In this document: piece after piece, positions 8,650 through 16,807 of the stretch
How the letters are laid out: the number at the start of each line of letters is the position of its first letter
Numbering within the stretch: position 1 is the stretch's first letter
From: Chloroflexota bacterium
GTDB taxonomy: Bacteria > Chloroflexota > Chloroflexia > Chloroflexales > Herpetosiphonaceae
Assembly: GCA_020161265.1 (NCBI GenBank)
Contig: JAIUOC010000002.1
Coordinates: forward strand, 583,230 to 647,229
DNA: 64,000 nucleotides
Reading direction: 5' to 3'
Notes under the pieces: generated by a model
The model's database searches: none
Told to the model about the DNA's origin: nothing
The model's input: the letters and a program-made list of their open reading frames with translations, nothing else
Made by a program: the position numbers and the translations under genes

Positions 8650-8872
8650 GAGCATAGAACATAGGATTTAGGGGCATTTAACGCAGAGGCACAGAGACGA
8701 TTTAGGGGTCAGGAGCCAGCGATCAGGAGTCAGGATTGACGCTTGAGTTCGGTAATGCCAAGCTGACCCCTCGCCCCTGAATCCTGAACCCTTCGTGTCC
8801 TTCGTGGTTAAAAAACTAACTTCCAATAACACCCAAGATCATTTTATGTTCTATGTTCTATGCTCTATGTTC
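8650..8872. repeat. Nested inverted intergenic repeat between convergent genes
   Basis: The whole gap is repeat words in mirror order. The outer arms are AGAGCATAGAACATA (about 8650) and TATGTTCTATGCTCT (about 8850). The inner arms are GGGGTCAGGAGCCAGCGATC and CTGACCCCTCGCCCCTGAAT. TAACGCAGAGGCACAGAG and CCTTCGTGTCCTTCGTGG lie inside. The transcript could fold into a hairpin of about 220 nt, which may act as a shared terminator for mutL and the EamA gene. Confidence 0.75.
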
Positions 8873-8876
8873 TTCA

Positions 8877-9743
8877 CTAGATTTGCCAAATAAACAAGGC
8901 GAGGGTTGCTAAACTAATCGCGATGATTTTGCGGGCAGTTAATTGTTCGCGGAACAATGGCACAGCAATAATCGCCGTAATTGGCGTTTTGAGGTTAATT
9001 GCTAGCAGCACAAATGGCAGCGTTGCCGCGTCGGACATGGCTTGGGCATGCATCATCGCCACAAAACCACCGAAGGTGATCAAGCCAACTACCGCACCCC
9101 AACCCCATTCGTGGCGGCGCACTTGCGGTGTAAGGTGCAAGCCAGGAATCACCCCAGCCGCAAAATCAACAAACATCAACAATCCAATTTGTGCCCCAAA
9201 ATTACGCGCATAGGTCACAGCAGCAAAACTTGAAACCACCAACAAGCCTAAACAAACATAGGTGGCGTTGCTTAGTTTCTCGCTACCTTTAACTTGAGCG
9301 CCAATGAGCACGGCGACTGCGGTTAATACACAAGCCAGTAGATTGCCCAGCGTAGGATTACCAGCCTGCGAAGGCAAATTGATCGTGACCGAGCCAACTT
9401 GCAGCATATTCCAAGCGGCGGGCAAGAGTAGAATCATCACTCCAGCAATCACTAAATCCAAATTGCTAATCGCAAAAACCAATGAGGCAGGCGAATGCTC
9501 CAAGGCTTTGGCGCGGGCAATCGTGGCAAAATAAAAGGTCACGCCAGCCAAAAAGGCCAAAATCGCCGCCGGCCACGACCACGATTCACCGCTGGCGATA
9601 AAATAGATTAGCCCACAAATTGTTGCAATCACACTTGAAGCATAAACCATCTGGGCCGGACGGGTCCGACTAGCAAGCGCCTTGAAGAGCAGTGACAATC
9701 CCGAATAGGCCACTACTGCCAAAGCTGTTAATCCAAAAACCAT
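8877..9743 (-). CDS. EamA/DMT-family membrane transporter
   Basis: 288 residues with about ten hydrophobic segments, the usual layout of EamA permeases (two five-helix repeats). GLSLLFKALASRTRPAQMVY and YFATIARAKALEHSPASLVF look like the matching positions of the two halves. The substrate cannot be inferred. ATG 9743 is preferred because AAGGTGG lies 7 nt upstream. The frame can be extended 31 codons further, but that part is charged and lacks a ribosome site. It is the last gene on the strand of the liv operon, 101 bp after the cupin gene, so co-transcription is possible but unproven. Confidence 0.8.
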   Translation of the reverse strand: MVFGLTALAVVAYSGLSLLFKALASRTRPAQMVYASSVIATICGLIYFIASGESWSWPAAILAFLAGVTFYFATIARAKALEHSPASLVFAISNLDLVIAGVMILLLPAAWNMLQVGSVTINLPSQAGNPTLGNLLACVLTAVAVLIGAQVKGSEKLSNATYVCLGLLVVSSFAAVTYARNFGAQIGLLMFVDFAAGVIPGLHLTPQVRRHEWGWGAVVGLITFGGFVAMMHAQAMSDAATLPFVLLAINLKTPITAIIAVPLFREQLTARKIIAISLATLALFIWQI

Positions 9744-9844
9744 CGTGTTCCACCTTGGTGTGTCAATAAAGAGTTCAATGCTGGTTGGAACAGAGACGAC
9801 AAAAAAGCGCGGGAAGACCCGCGCCCAAAGACTCATCAGCGAGG

Positions 9845-10219
9845 CTACTCAGTAATTGTCTCGCCTGCTGCCGTCCAAGGCGGCTCGACGATACATAAAA
9901 ACTCTAAGCGTTGTTCGCCATCGTTGCGCAACCATTGTGAGCAACGTGGCGGAATATAGTAATACGAGCCAGCCTCGATCGCATGGGCCTGACCATCAAG
10001 CACCATCGTTCCATGTCCAGCGATAATGTAGTATACCTCAGATTGTTCAAGCCAGTGATCGGTAGTACGACAACCAACATCAACGTAGGCATGGGCTAAA
10101 CTATAGCCAATGTGAACTTGCTGCTGAGCTGGATGCAACAATTCGCGCAAATGGCAACCATCGCCAGCCACAAACTCGGCTTGATCGCGCAGATGCGCCA
10201 AAAAAACTCGGTCGCTCAT
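9845..10219 (-). CDS. Cupin-domain protein
   Basis: 124 residues forming a single cupin barrel. Motif 1 has the form TTDHWLEQSEVYYIIAGHG and motif 2 is GSYYYIPPRCSQWLRND. Only some of the usual metal ligands are present (His in the first motif, no second His), so metal binding is uncertain. The start overlaps the livF stop by four bases (ATGA), indicating translational coupling to the transporter operon. It could be a sugar isomerase-like or ligand-binding protein; the substrate is unknown. Confidence 0.8.
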   Translation of the reverse strand: MSDRVFLAHLRDQAEFVAGDGCHLRELLHPAQQQVHIGYSLAHAYVDVGCRTTDHWLEQSEVYYIIAGHGTMVLDGQAHAIEAGSYYYIPPRCSQWLRNDGEQRLEFLCIVEPPWTAAGETITE

Positions 10220-10923
10220 TCCATCCCCAGGTAGGCCTTTTGCACATCTTCATCTTCGCGCAACGTTGCGGCATCGCCTGCCTTAACAATTGCCCCAGTT
10301 TGCAGCACATAGGCTCGATGGGCAATGCCTAACGCCATCAAAGCGTTTTGCTCAACCACCAAAATGGTTGTGCCTTGGCTGTTGATATTTTGAATAATTT
10401 CAAAAATCAGGTCAACCAACACTGGGGCTAACCCCATCGATGGTTCATCGAGCAACAGCAAGCGAGGCCGCGACATCAAAGCGCGGCCAATTGCCAACAT
10501 TTGCTGCTCGCCACCAGAGAGCGTGCCGCCACGCTGAGCAACCCGCTCCTTCAAGCGTGGAAATAGCTCAAACACCCGATCCATGTCGCTAGCAATTTCA
10601 GCTTTATCGTTGCGGGTGAATGCGCCCATTTCTAGGTTTTCGCGCACAGTAAGGTTGGCAAAAATCCGCCGACCTTCAGGCGATTGCGAAATACCCTGCG
10701 AAACAATTTTATGGGCGGGCACACCATTGAGCGGCTTGCCTTCAAACAACACTTGGCCTGTGCGGGGCGGCGTAATGCCAGAGATTGTCCGCAAGGTTGT
10801 GCTTTTCCCAGCGCCATTCGAGCCAATTAGGGTCACAATCTCGCCTTGATTAATCTCCAGCGAAATGCCCTTGAGCGCATGAATGTTGCCGTAATAGGTA
10901 TGTACATTTTGCAATTGCAACAT
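10216..10923 (-). CDS. livF: Branched-chain amino-acid ABC transporter ATP-binding protein LivF
   Basis: 235 residues, the normal LivF length. Walker A is GSNGAGKSTT, the signature LSGGEQQMLAIGRAL and Walker B LLLLDEPSMGL. The Liv-specific opening is LQNVHTYYGNIHALKGISLE. ATG 10923 with AAGGA upstream is the real start: the 22-codon extension of the open frame is a translation of the GGATGAAGG repeat and is not protein. It energises import together with LivG. Confidence 0.93.
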   Translation of the reverse strand: MLQLQNVHTYYGNIHALKGISLEINQGEIVTLIGSNGAGKSTTLRTISGITPPRTGQVLFEGKPLNGVPAHKIVSQGISQSPEGRRIFANLTVRENLEMGAFTRNDKAEIASDMDRVFELFPRLKERVAQRGGTLSGGEQQMLAIGRALMSRPRLLLLDEPSMGLAPVLVDLIFEIIQNINSQGTTILVVEQNALMALGIAHRAYVLQTGAIVKAGDAATLREDEDVQKAYLGME

Positions 10924-10942
10924 CGCGAATGTCCTTATCATT

Positions 10943-11125
10943 AAAGGATGAAGGATGAGGGATGAAGGATGAAATACCCGATCATCCAATGCGATCCTTC
11001 TCTAGGCAACCATGAATGCTAGGCCACAGTGCTCGGGTCGTTGTCCAGAAGATTTGAATTATGCTAATCGACGTAGCATTCTTCGCGCTCTTCGCGACTT
11101 CAAACCCGACCCCCGATCCCCAACA
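10943..11125. repeat. Intergenic repeat block interrupting the liv operon
   Basis: It contains a tandem GGATGAAGGATGAGGGATGA tract (about 10943-10973) and a TTCTTCGCGCTCTTCGCGA word (about 11080-11098), both members of the window-wide families. It separates livG from livF by 216 bp, whereas the other junctions in the livH-to-cupin stretch are under 15 bp. Confidence 0.7.
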
Positions 11126-11139
11126 ACCAATCCCCAGCC

Positions 11140-11955
11140 TTAGGCTTTATCAAACACCGGAGCGCCGCCGCCTTTGCCCTTGGCGGCATGACCTGTGCCA
11201 AGATAGGCCTCGACAACCTTGGGATCAGTTTGGACTTCGCGTGGCAAGCCTTCGGAAATTTTAATCCCGCGATCAAGTACGGTCACCCGCTCGGAAATAC
11301 CCATGACCACTTTCATATCGTGTTCGATCAGCAGTACCGTCAGATCGCGCTCATCACGCACCTGATAGATCAACTTGGTCAAGGCATCGGTTTCTTTGGG
11401 GTTCATGCCAGCGGTTGGCTCATCGAGCAACAACAGTTTGGGGTTAGTTGCCAAGGCCCGGGCCACTTCCAAACGGCGCTGATCGCCATACGGCAGATTT
11501 TTGGCCATTTCGTCGGCACTGTTACGGCCTAAACCGACATATTCAAGCAACTCAAAGGCTTTATGCCGTGCTTCTTTTTCCTCGGCTCGCATGCTGGGAG
11601 TACGGAAAAGCGTGCCCAACAAGCCAGTATGCATACGGCAATGCTGGCCAACCAAAACATTTTCAAGCGCCGTCATATGCGCAAACAAACGAATATTTTG
11701 GAAGGTTCGGCCAATCCCCAGCTTGGTTACTTCGCTAGGCTTTGTGCCGTTGATCCGCTGACCATCGAAAATCATGTCGCCATCGCTGGGCGTGTACAAA
11801 CCAGTAATCATATTGAAAAAGGTGGTTTTACCAGCACCGTTGGGGCCAATCAGCCCAACAATCGAACCTTTTTCAATCTCAAATGAAACATCGCTCACGG
11901 CGGTTAGGCCACCAAAACGCTTGGTAATGCCGCGAGCTAGCAGCAAAGGTGCCAT
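11140..11955 (-). CDS. livG: Branched-chain amino-acid ABC transporter ATP-binding protein LivG
   Basis: 271 residues. Walker A is GPNGAGKTTF, Walker B LLLLDEPTAGMNP. The LivG features are ITKRFGGLTAVSDVSFEIE, the insert around RTFQNIRLFAHMTALENVLV, and VEAYLGTG near the end. An extra Gly/Lys-rich tail (about 16 residues) follows. The ABC signature reads LPYGDQRRLEVARAL, the usual LivG variant. The start is 9 bp after the livM stop. Confidence 0.94.
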   Translation of the reverse strand: MAPLLLARGITKRFGGLTAVSDVSFEIEKGSIVGLIGPNGAGKTTFFNMITGLYTPSDGDMIFDGQRINGTKPSEVTKLGIGRTFQNIRLFAHMTALENVLVGQHCRMHTGLLGTLFRTPSMRAEEKEARHKAFELLEYVGLGRNSADEMAKNLPYGDQRRLEVARALATNPKLLLLDEPTAGMNPKETDALTKLIYQVRDERDLTVLLIEHDMKVVMGISERVTVLDRGIKISEGLPREVQTDPKVVEAYLGTGHAAKGKGGGAPVFDKA

Positions 11956-11964
11956 GCAGGTCTC

Positions 11965-13716
11965 CTACGCCGCCAACGACGGATCAGCATCCGCCTCGGC
12001 TGCCACGCTATTGATATTGATCGGATCATCATCGGAATGTAATTCGGCTTTGCGACGCTCGTTAGGCAACAGGCCTTCCGGTCGAATCAGCATCATCACC
12101 ACCAACACGATGCCAAACAACAATAAACGTTGTTGGGTCAGATCTTGTAGGGCGGAAACCCCGACCGTACTACCACCGGTGGTGAGGGCTCTCTGGTCAG
12201 CAATATCGCGGAATAATTCGGCACCTTTGGGGATAAACATCTTATCAGCGCCCTGAATCAGCAGGCCACCGACAATCACCCCGGCCATATTGCCCAAACC
12301 ACCGAGAATCACCATACAGAGCAAGATGATTGAAACGCTAAAGTCGAATGAGCTTGGGAAAATTGCCCCGATGAATGCGCCATAGAACGCACCACCAAAG
12401 CCTGAGAACATTGCCCCCATCGAGAAGGCGAGCAATTTGGTGCGTACCACATTGATGCCCATTGCATCGGCGGCTAATTCATCCTCGCGCATGGCCATCC
12501 AAGCGCGGCCTTGGCGTGAATCACGCAAGCGGTTGATGAAGAAAATCGCCAAGCCCATGATGATAATCAACAGGTAATACCAAGGAATTTTGTTCGATGG
12601 CTCAAAATTGCCAATCAACGGCAAATTTGGCGGCGAGATTGGGTTAATCCCTTTATTACCACCAGTTAAGTCCATCTGTTCAATCCCAATTGGCAGGCCA
12701 AAGAAGCGCAAGGTCAAGGTTCCCGTGGGCGGGCCACCACCAAGGTTGCGGAAGAGAATCGGTACAATTTCGCCGAAACCAAGGGTCACAATCGCCAAAT
12801 AGTCGCCCCTTAAGGGTAGTGTGGGCGCACCCAAGGCCAAACCAGCAATTGCCGCGACCGCCGCCGCCACCCAAATCACCAACCAAAAACTAATGTTGAT
12901 GCCAAGGTGCGGCGATGAGAGCATAGCGGTGGTATAGGCACCAATTGCAAAGAAGGCTGCATAACCTAAGTCAAGCAAGCCTGCATAACCCACCACAATG
13001 TTCAAGCCCAAGGCCAACAGAATAAAGATATAAATTGGGATCAAGGCATCGAGCAAAAGCAAGTTGCCAGCGCGATCAATCAAGGGAATCAAGATCACCG
13101 GCAGGGCAATCACCGCTAACAGTGGGATATTAGGCCGCAACGGCAAAGCCCGTGCTGCACCCGCTGCCGCCCCCAATAATGCGCCCGTGATGGTACAAAA
13201 GACCAAGACAAACAGCAAAATCAGAATATCACTGGCTAAGCCCATCGCATGAGCTAAAATCACGGTTTCGGATAAATGCTCGGCAAACTCGCTAGCATCA
13301 ACCCCAGCGGCGGGAGCGATCACAAAGGCGGTTAAAAAGAGGGCAAGGGCCGTCCAAGCGCCAGCAATTGCGCCAGCCCCAGCGCCCAAAGCAGCTCCAT
13401 CTTGGGGTGTTGCTTGTGGTTTGCGTTGAAATGCTAGCAAACCAGCGCCCAAACCACTGAGCATACCCGCAATAATCGCCACACCTGGCTTATCGGGGCC
13501 ATAGACAATTGTCATGACCGCGCCGAACAAACCAGCAATTAAGCCACCTTTAACCATATCGGGTAAGGGCGCACTATACAGCAAACAGAGCGCGGCAATG
13601 ACCAGACCACCAATTATTGCCGAGCCAAGCGCAAGGTTCGGGTAATTCCATAAAAAGAATGTCCCGACTGCAAAGCCAATTCCACCAGTTATCAAATAGC
13701 GCTTTGTATTTGGCAT
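11965..13716 (-). CDS. livM: Branched-chain amino-acid ABC transporter permease LivM with a long extra N-terminal membrane region
   Basis: 583 residues, longer than most LivM proteins. The permease core begins near residue 235 (LIPIYIFILLALGLNIVVGY then AGLLDLGYAAFFAIGAYTTA) and includes GDYLAIVTLGFGEI and the EAA-like RDSRQGRAWMAMREDELAAD. The preceding part is Gly/Ala-rich with about six hydrophobic stretches, and I recognise no family for it. A hydrophilic tail of about 40 residues follows. ATG 13716 has GAGGAT upstream and lies 13 bp after the livH stop. A start 10 codons earlier would overlap livH. Confidence 0.9.
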   Translation of the reverse strand: MPNTKRYLITGGIGFAVGTFFLWNYPNLALGSAIIGGLVIAALCLLYSAPLPDMVKGGLIAGLFGAVMTIVYGPDKPGVAIIAGMLSGLGAGLLAFQRKPQATPQDGAALGAGAGAIAGAWTALALFLTAFVIAPAAGVDASEFAEHLSETVILAHAMGLASDILILLFVLVFCTITGALLGAAAGAARALPLRPNIPLLAVIALPVILIPLIDRAGNLLLLDALIPIYIFILLALGLNIVVGYAGLLDLGYAAFFAIGAYTTAMLSSPHLGINISFWLVIWVAAAVAAIAGLALGAPTLPLRGDYLAIVTLGFGEIVPILFRNLGGGPPTGTLTLRFFGLPIGIEQMDLTGGNKGINPISPPNLPLIGNFEPSNKIPWYYLLIIIMGLAIFFINRLRDSRQGRAWMAMREDELAADAMGINVVRTKLLAFSMGAMFSGFGGAFYGAFIGAIFPSSFDFSVSIILLCMVILGGLGNMAGVIVGGLLIQGADKMFIPKGAELFRDIADQRALTTGGSTVGVSALQDLTQQRLLLFGIVLVVMMLIRPEGLLPNERRKAELHSDDDPININSVAAEADADPSLAA

Positions 13717-13729
13717 ACAATCCTCGTTT

Positions 13730-14896
13730 CTAGGCTTTTTGGCCACCTTCTTGTCCGAGCAAACCAGTTGGTCGGAAGAGCAAAATCAAGACAAGAATGG
13801 CGAAAATCACCGCATTCGACCAGCGTGCGCCAATATATTGATCGCTCAATGCAAGGATCAACCCAATCAGCAAACCACCCAAAGCCGAACCAAGGATATT
13901 GCCAATGCCACCAAGCACTGCCGCCGTAAACGAAAGCAAGCCAGCGGTAAAACCCATGGTAAATAAGGCAGTTCCGTTGTAGAGACCAACGATCATACCA
14001 GCAGCACCGCCCAACGCGCCACCAATAAGGAAGGTTACAGAGATGGTGCGGTCGGCGTTGATGCCCATCAAACGTGCTGCATCACGGTCTTGAGCCGTTG
14101 CACGAATTGCTTTACCAAGTTTGGTAAAACGCACAAACGAATATAAGCCCGCGAGCAAGCCAAGACTTACAACGACTACCAAGAGATCTTTATAACTAAA
14201 ATTCAGCCCAGCAGGGATAAAAAAGACTTGTTCCTTTGGTAACAAGTCGGGAATGTTTTTCGGCGCAACTGATTGGCTGCCCATGGCGGTGGAAACTCGT
14301 TCAAGGGCATCGGAACCAATGGCATCAGCCGCTTTGCCCCAAATCAGGCCATCGCCCAAGAAAATCCCAACATTCTGCAAGACAAACGACATGCCAATCG
14401 CTGAAATCAAGGGAGCCAAACGTGGGGCATTGCGCAATGGTCGATAGGCAAAGCGCTCAATCCCAGCATTCAAGAACGCTGTACAAAGCATCACTAAGCC
14501 CAAAATGGCAATTAACGAAAAGAAAATCGTTAAGCCTGAGCTGGTTTTGGGGTCTAAGCCAAATAAACTAATAAAGATCAACGAAAGAAATGCCCCGATC
14601 ATAAATAGATCACCGTGGGCAAAGTTGATCAACTCCAAAATCCCATAGACCAAGGTATAGCCTAATGCAATCACTGCAATGTAGGTGCCTTTGGTCAAGC
14701 CAATGACGATCTGTTGCATGAGTTGACCTGTATCGCCAATCATCTCAAGCAAAATCGTTTGGTAAATGGGAATGGCAAAGAATCCGAGGAAGATAATCAG
14801 GCCGACAAGTGTAAAAGCCCGTCGCTTGGTCAGAAATGGCTCACGTGGTACAAGCGGAGCCGACTGCGGCGACGTTGGAGTTTGAGATGCTGCCAT
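13730..14896 (-). CDS. livH: Branched-chain amino-acid ABC transporter permease LivH
   Basis: 388 residues with eight or more membrane segments. The LivH hallmark YGILELINFAHGDLFMIGAF is present, with IRATAQDRDAARLMGINADR as the ATPase-contact loop. A hydrophilic Pro/Thr-rich N-terminus of about 25 residues precedes the first membrane segment. It pairs with LivM as the pore. A hairpin lies in the 105-bp gap upstream towards livK. Confidence 0.94.
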   Translation of the reverse strand: MAASQTPTSPQSAPLVPREPFLTKRRAFTLVGLIIFLGFFAIPIYQTILLEMIGDTGQLMQQIVIGLTKGTYIAVIALGYTLVYGILELINFAHGDLFMIGAFLSLIFISLFGLDPKTSSGLTIFFSLIAILGLVMLCTAFLNAGIERFAYRPLRNAPRLAPLISAIGMSFVLQNVGIFLGDGLIWGKAADAIGSDALERVSTAMGSQSVAPKNIPDLLPKEQVFFIPAGLNFSYKDLLVVVVSLGLLAGLYSFVRFTKLGKAIRATAQDRDAARLMGINADRTISVTFLIGGALGGAAGMIVGLYNGTALFTMGFTAGLLSFTAAVLGGIGNILGSALGGLLIGLILALSDQYIGARWSNAVIFAILVLILLFRPTGLLGQEGGQKA

Positions 14897-14955
14897 AGCG
14901 CGTTATTCCTCTGTACCCAGCAAGGGGCTGGCAACGACACAATCCACACAGGGGA

Positions 14956-14984
14956 AAGGGACGATCAGCAAAGGATCGTCCCTT
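14956..14984 (-). promoter_or_regulatory. Intercistronic hairpin between livK and livH
   Basis: A perfect 11-bp stem AAGGGACGATC/GATCGTCCCTT with a 7-nt loop. No U-tract follows it on the transcribed strand, so it is more likely an RNA-stability or partial-attenuation element that keeps binding-protein mRNA in excess over permease mRNA than a full terminator. Confidence 0.6.
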
Positions 14985-15001
14985 GGAAACGGTATCTAAG
15001 C

Positions 15002-16225
15002 TTACTTGAGGACTTGAACGAATTCGAACGCGCCACCCTTGATTTGTTGGCCGCTCATTTGGGTCAAGGTGGTGTCGCCGCTTGCGTCGAAGCCCCATTT
15101 GCCCAACACGCCATCAAAATCTTTGGTTGCGAAAACGTTCTTCAAGATGGTTTCGCGGTTGACGCTAGCACATGATTGGTTGATCGCAGCCAACGCTACG
15201 TTGGTTGATTCATAGCCGTAGACAGCGTAAGCTTCTGGCTCAGCGTTGAATTTGGTCTTGTAGGCGTTGTACCATTCGGCACCTTTGCCTTCAAGCTTGG
15301 CTGGTGGAACGCCACCGAAGGTTGCATAAACGCCTTCAGCGTTATCAGCACCAGCAGCGTCGATAAAGGCTTGTTCGAAGATCCCGTCTGGACCCATGAA
15401 CTTAACTTTATCAGCGGTCATGCCAGCAGCCCGCATGTCTTTGACCAATTGGCCTGCGTTGCTTTGGGTAATGCCACCGAAGTAGATCATGTCGGGGTTG
15501 GTAGCAGCGATTTTCGACATCAACGCTTTGTAATCGCTAGCTTTGGCATCGATGCTATCGCGGCCTGCAATCTTGATGCCATTCTTTTCAGCGGTAGCAG
15601 CAAATACGTCAGCAATGCCTTTGCCATACAACTCGGTATCATCCAAGATGTAGACATTGGTTACGCCCAATTCTTTGGCCCAGTTGCCTGCGGCAGCACC
15701 TTGCAAGTCGTCGGCTGGCACCACGCGGGTGTAGTTGCGGGTACCTTTGGGATAGTAAACTGCTGGTTCGCCTTCAGCACCTTTGCCATCCTTAGTCAAG
15801 CCAGGGTAGGTGTTAGCAGGGCTGATCATCACAATTCCAGCATTGTTCAAGATCGGAATCGAGATCTTGGCAGCACCTGAGTTGAAGGTACCGATATAGA
15901 CCATCACATCTTTGTTTGAAGCAGCAGCATTAGCGTTTTCGGCTTCTTTCGCTTCATCCCAAGCGCCTTTAGCTGCGGTTGCATCGTCAAGATCTTCATA
16001 CTTGATCTCAACATTCCCATCGCACGCGGTGTATTTGGCTTCTTCTAAACGCATCTTGATGGCGTTTACAATGGTATCTGTTTGTCCTTTTGAGGAACCG
16101 GTGCGGGGTAAGCTACTAACAATCGTGACGGTAGTTTTGGTTGTTCCACCAGTTTGGGTGCCACATGCGGCCAAAATCACCATGATCATGGTCAAGACGA
16201 GCGAGAATGAAAGGAAACGTTTCAT
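15002..16225 (-). CDS. livK: Branched-chain amino-acid ABC transporter substrate-binding lipoprotein LivK
   Basis: 407 residues. It has a lipoprotein signal peptide MKRFLSFSLVLTMIMVILAA with Cys21 as the lipidated residue (LAAC box). A type I periplasmic-binding fold follows, with VTIVSSLPRTGSSKGQT, VMVYIGTFNSGAAKISIPIL and VYATFGGVPPAK. It captures the amino acid (or another small ligand) outside the membrane and delivers it to LivHM. It is the first gene of the operon, behind a strong promoter and a structured leader of about 185 nt. Confidence 0.92.
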   Translation of the reverse strand: MKRFLSFSLVLTMIMVILAACGTQTGGTTKTTVTIVSSLPRTGSSKGQTDTIVNAIKMRLEEAKYTACDGNVEIKYEDLDDATAAKGAWDEAKEAENANAAASNKDVMVYIGTFNSGAAKISIPILNNAGIVMISPANTYPGLTKDGKGAEGEPAVYYPKGTRNYTRVVPADDLQGAAAGNWAKELGVTNVYILDDTELYGKGIADVFAATAEKNGIKIAGRDSIDAKASDYKALMSKIAATNPDMIYFGGITQSNAGQLVKDMRAAGMTADKVKFMGPDGIFEQAFIDAAGADNAEGVYATFGGVPPAKLEGKGAEWYNAYKTKFNAEPEAYAVYGYESTNVALAAINQSCASVNRETILKNVFATKDFDGVLGKWGFDASGDTTLTQMSGQQIKGGAFEFVQVLK

Positions 16226-16261
16226 AATTCCAGTTGCTCCTTGTTTAAAAGCGAGGAAAGC

Positions 16262-16298
16262 CTAAAACTGGCTAGCCCAAAGCCATACATGGTTTTAG
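16262..16298 (-). promoter_or_regulatory. Compound hairpin in the livK mRNA leader
   Basis: The outer stem is CTAAAAC/GTTTTAG (7 bp) and the inner stem TGGCT/AGCCA. It lies 37 nt upstream of the livK start. A second hairpin GCTACC-6-GGTAGC lies at 16361-16378. I do not recognise a known riboswitch class. Confidence 0.45.
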
Positions 16299-16418
16299 TG
16301 ATGAGGCAAAAACCTCCTTAAAAGCCACATTCAACTCAAAGGTGCAATCATTGAACGACGGCTACCTGCAATGGTAGCGGGTTGGATTGGGAGAAAGTAG
16401 AGGGTCTTATAGGGCGGT

Positions 16419-16447
16419 AGTGTACACAACGACCATGGTTTTGTCAA
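16419..16447 (-). promoter_or_regulatory. Promoter of the liv operon
   Basis: On the minus strand TTGACA (16447-16442), exactly 17 bp, then TACACT (16424-16419). This is a near-consensus housekeeping promoter. It predicts a start site near 16411 and a leader of about 185 nt. Confidence 0.75.
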
Positions 16448-16469
16448 ACAATCAAGGTAGGACAATTTG

Positions 16470-16712
16470 GAGGGATGAGGGATGAAGGATGAAGGATGAA
16501 AGAGCATAATCCAGACGATTTAGGGGCTAGGGGTCAGGGGTCAGGAATTAACCCAGAGGCGCAGCGTTAAGCAGGATGAAGGATAAATTATGAGGGATGA
16601 AGAACCATAATCAAACAAATCTGTGCTCAGCTGTGGCTAAAGGTGCCTTCGCGTTCTTCGAGCCCTTGGTGGTTTCGGCCTTCGTGCGCTTCGTGTCCTT
16701 CGTGGATCAGAA
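16470..16712. repeat. Composite intergenic repeat upstream of the GH99-like gene
   Basis: It carries, in order, GGATGAGGGATGAAGGATGA, GGGGTCAGGGGTCAGG, an ACCCAGAGGCGCAGCG word, a second GGATGAAGG tract, and CTTCGTGCGCTTCGTGTCCT ending in TTCGTGGATC. All are shared with other gaps. It separates the divergent liv promoter from the GH99-like gene. Confidence 0.75.
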
Positions 16713-16763
16713 TAAACTGGCCATGATCCCTAATAACGAATCCCTTTTTGCCCTTTTTGCTTG

Positions 16764-16769
16764 TACAAT
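16764..16769 (+). promoter_or_regulatory. Probable -10 of the GH99-like gene
   Basis: TACAAT, 38 bp upstream of the chosen ATG. No good -35 is seen. Confidence 0.35.
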
Positions 16770-16807
16770 ACCAAGTACCTGAGTCGCAGTGGACGAAAGG
16801 AGCAAAC

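Noticed and set aside
10924..10989. 22-codon upstream extension of livF
   Set aside because: The HPSSLILHPL part is a translation of the GGATGAAGG repeat; the ATG at 10923 has its own ribosome site and gives a normal LivF length.
16470..16712. Possible CRISPR-like array
   Set aside because: The repeat words are contiguous, variable and partly inverted, without regular unique spacers or a cas gene nearby.
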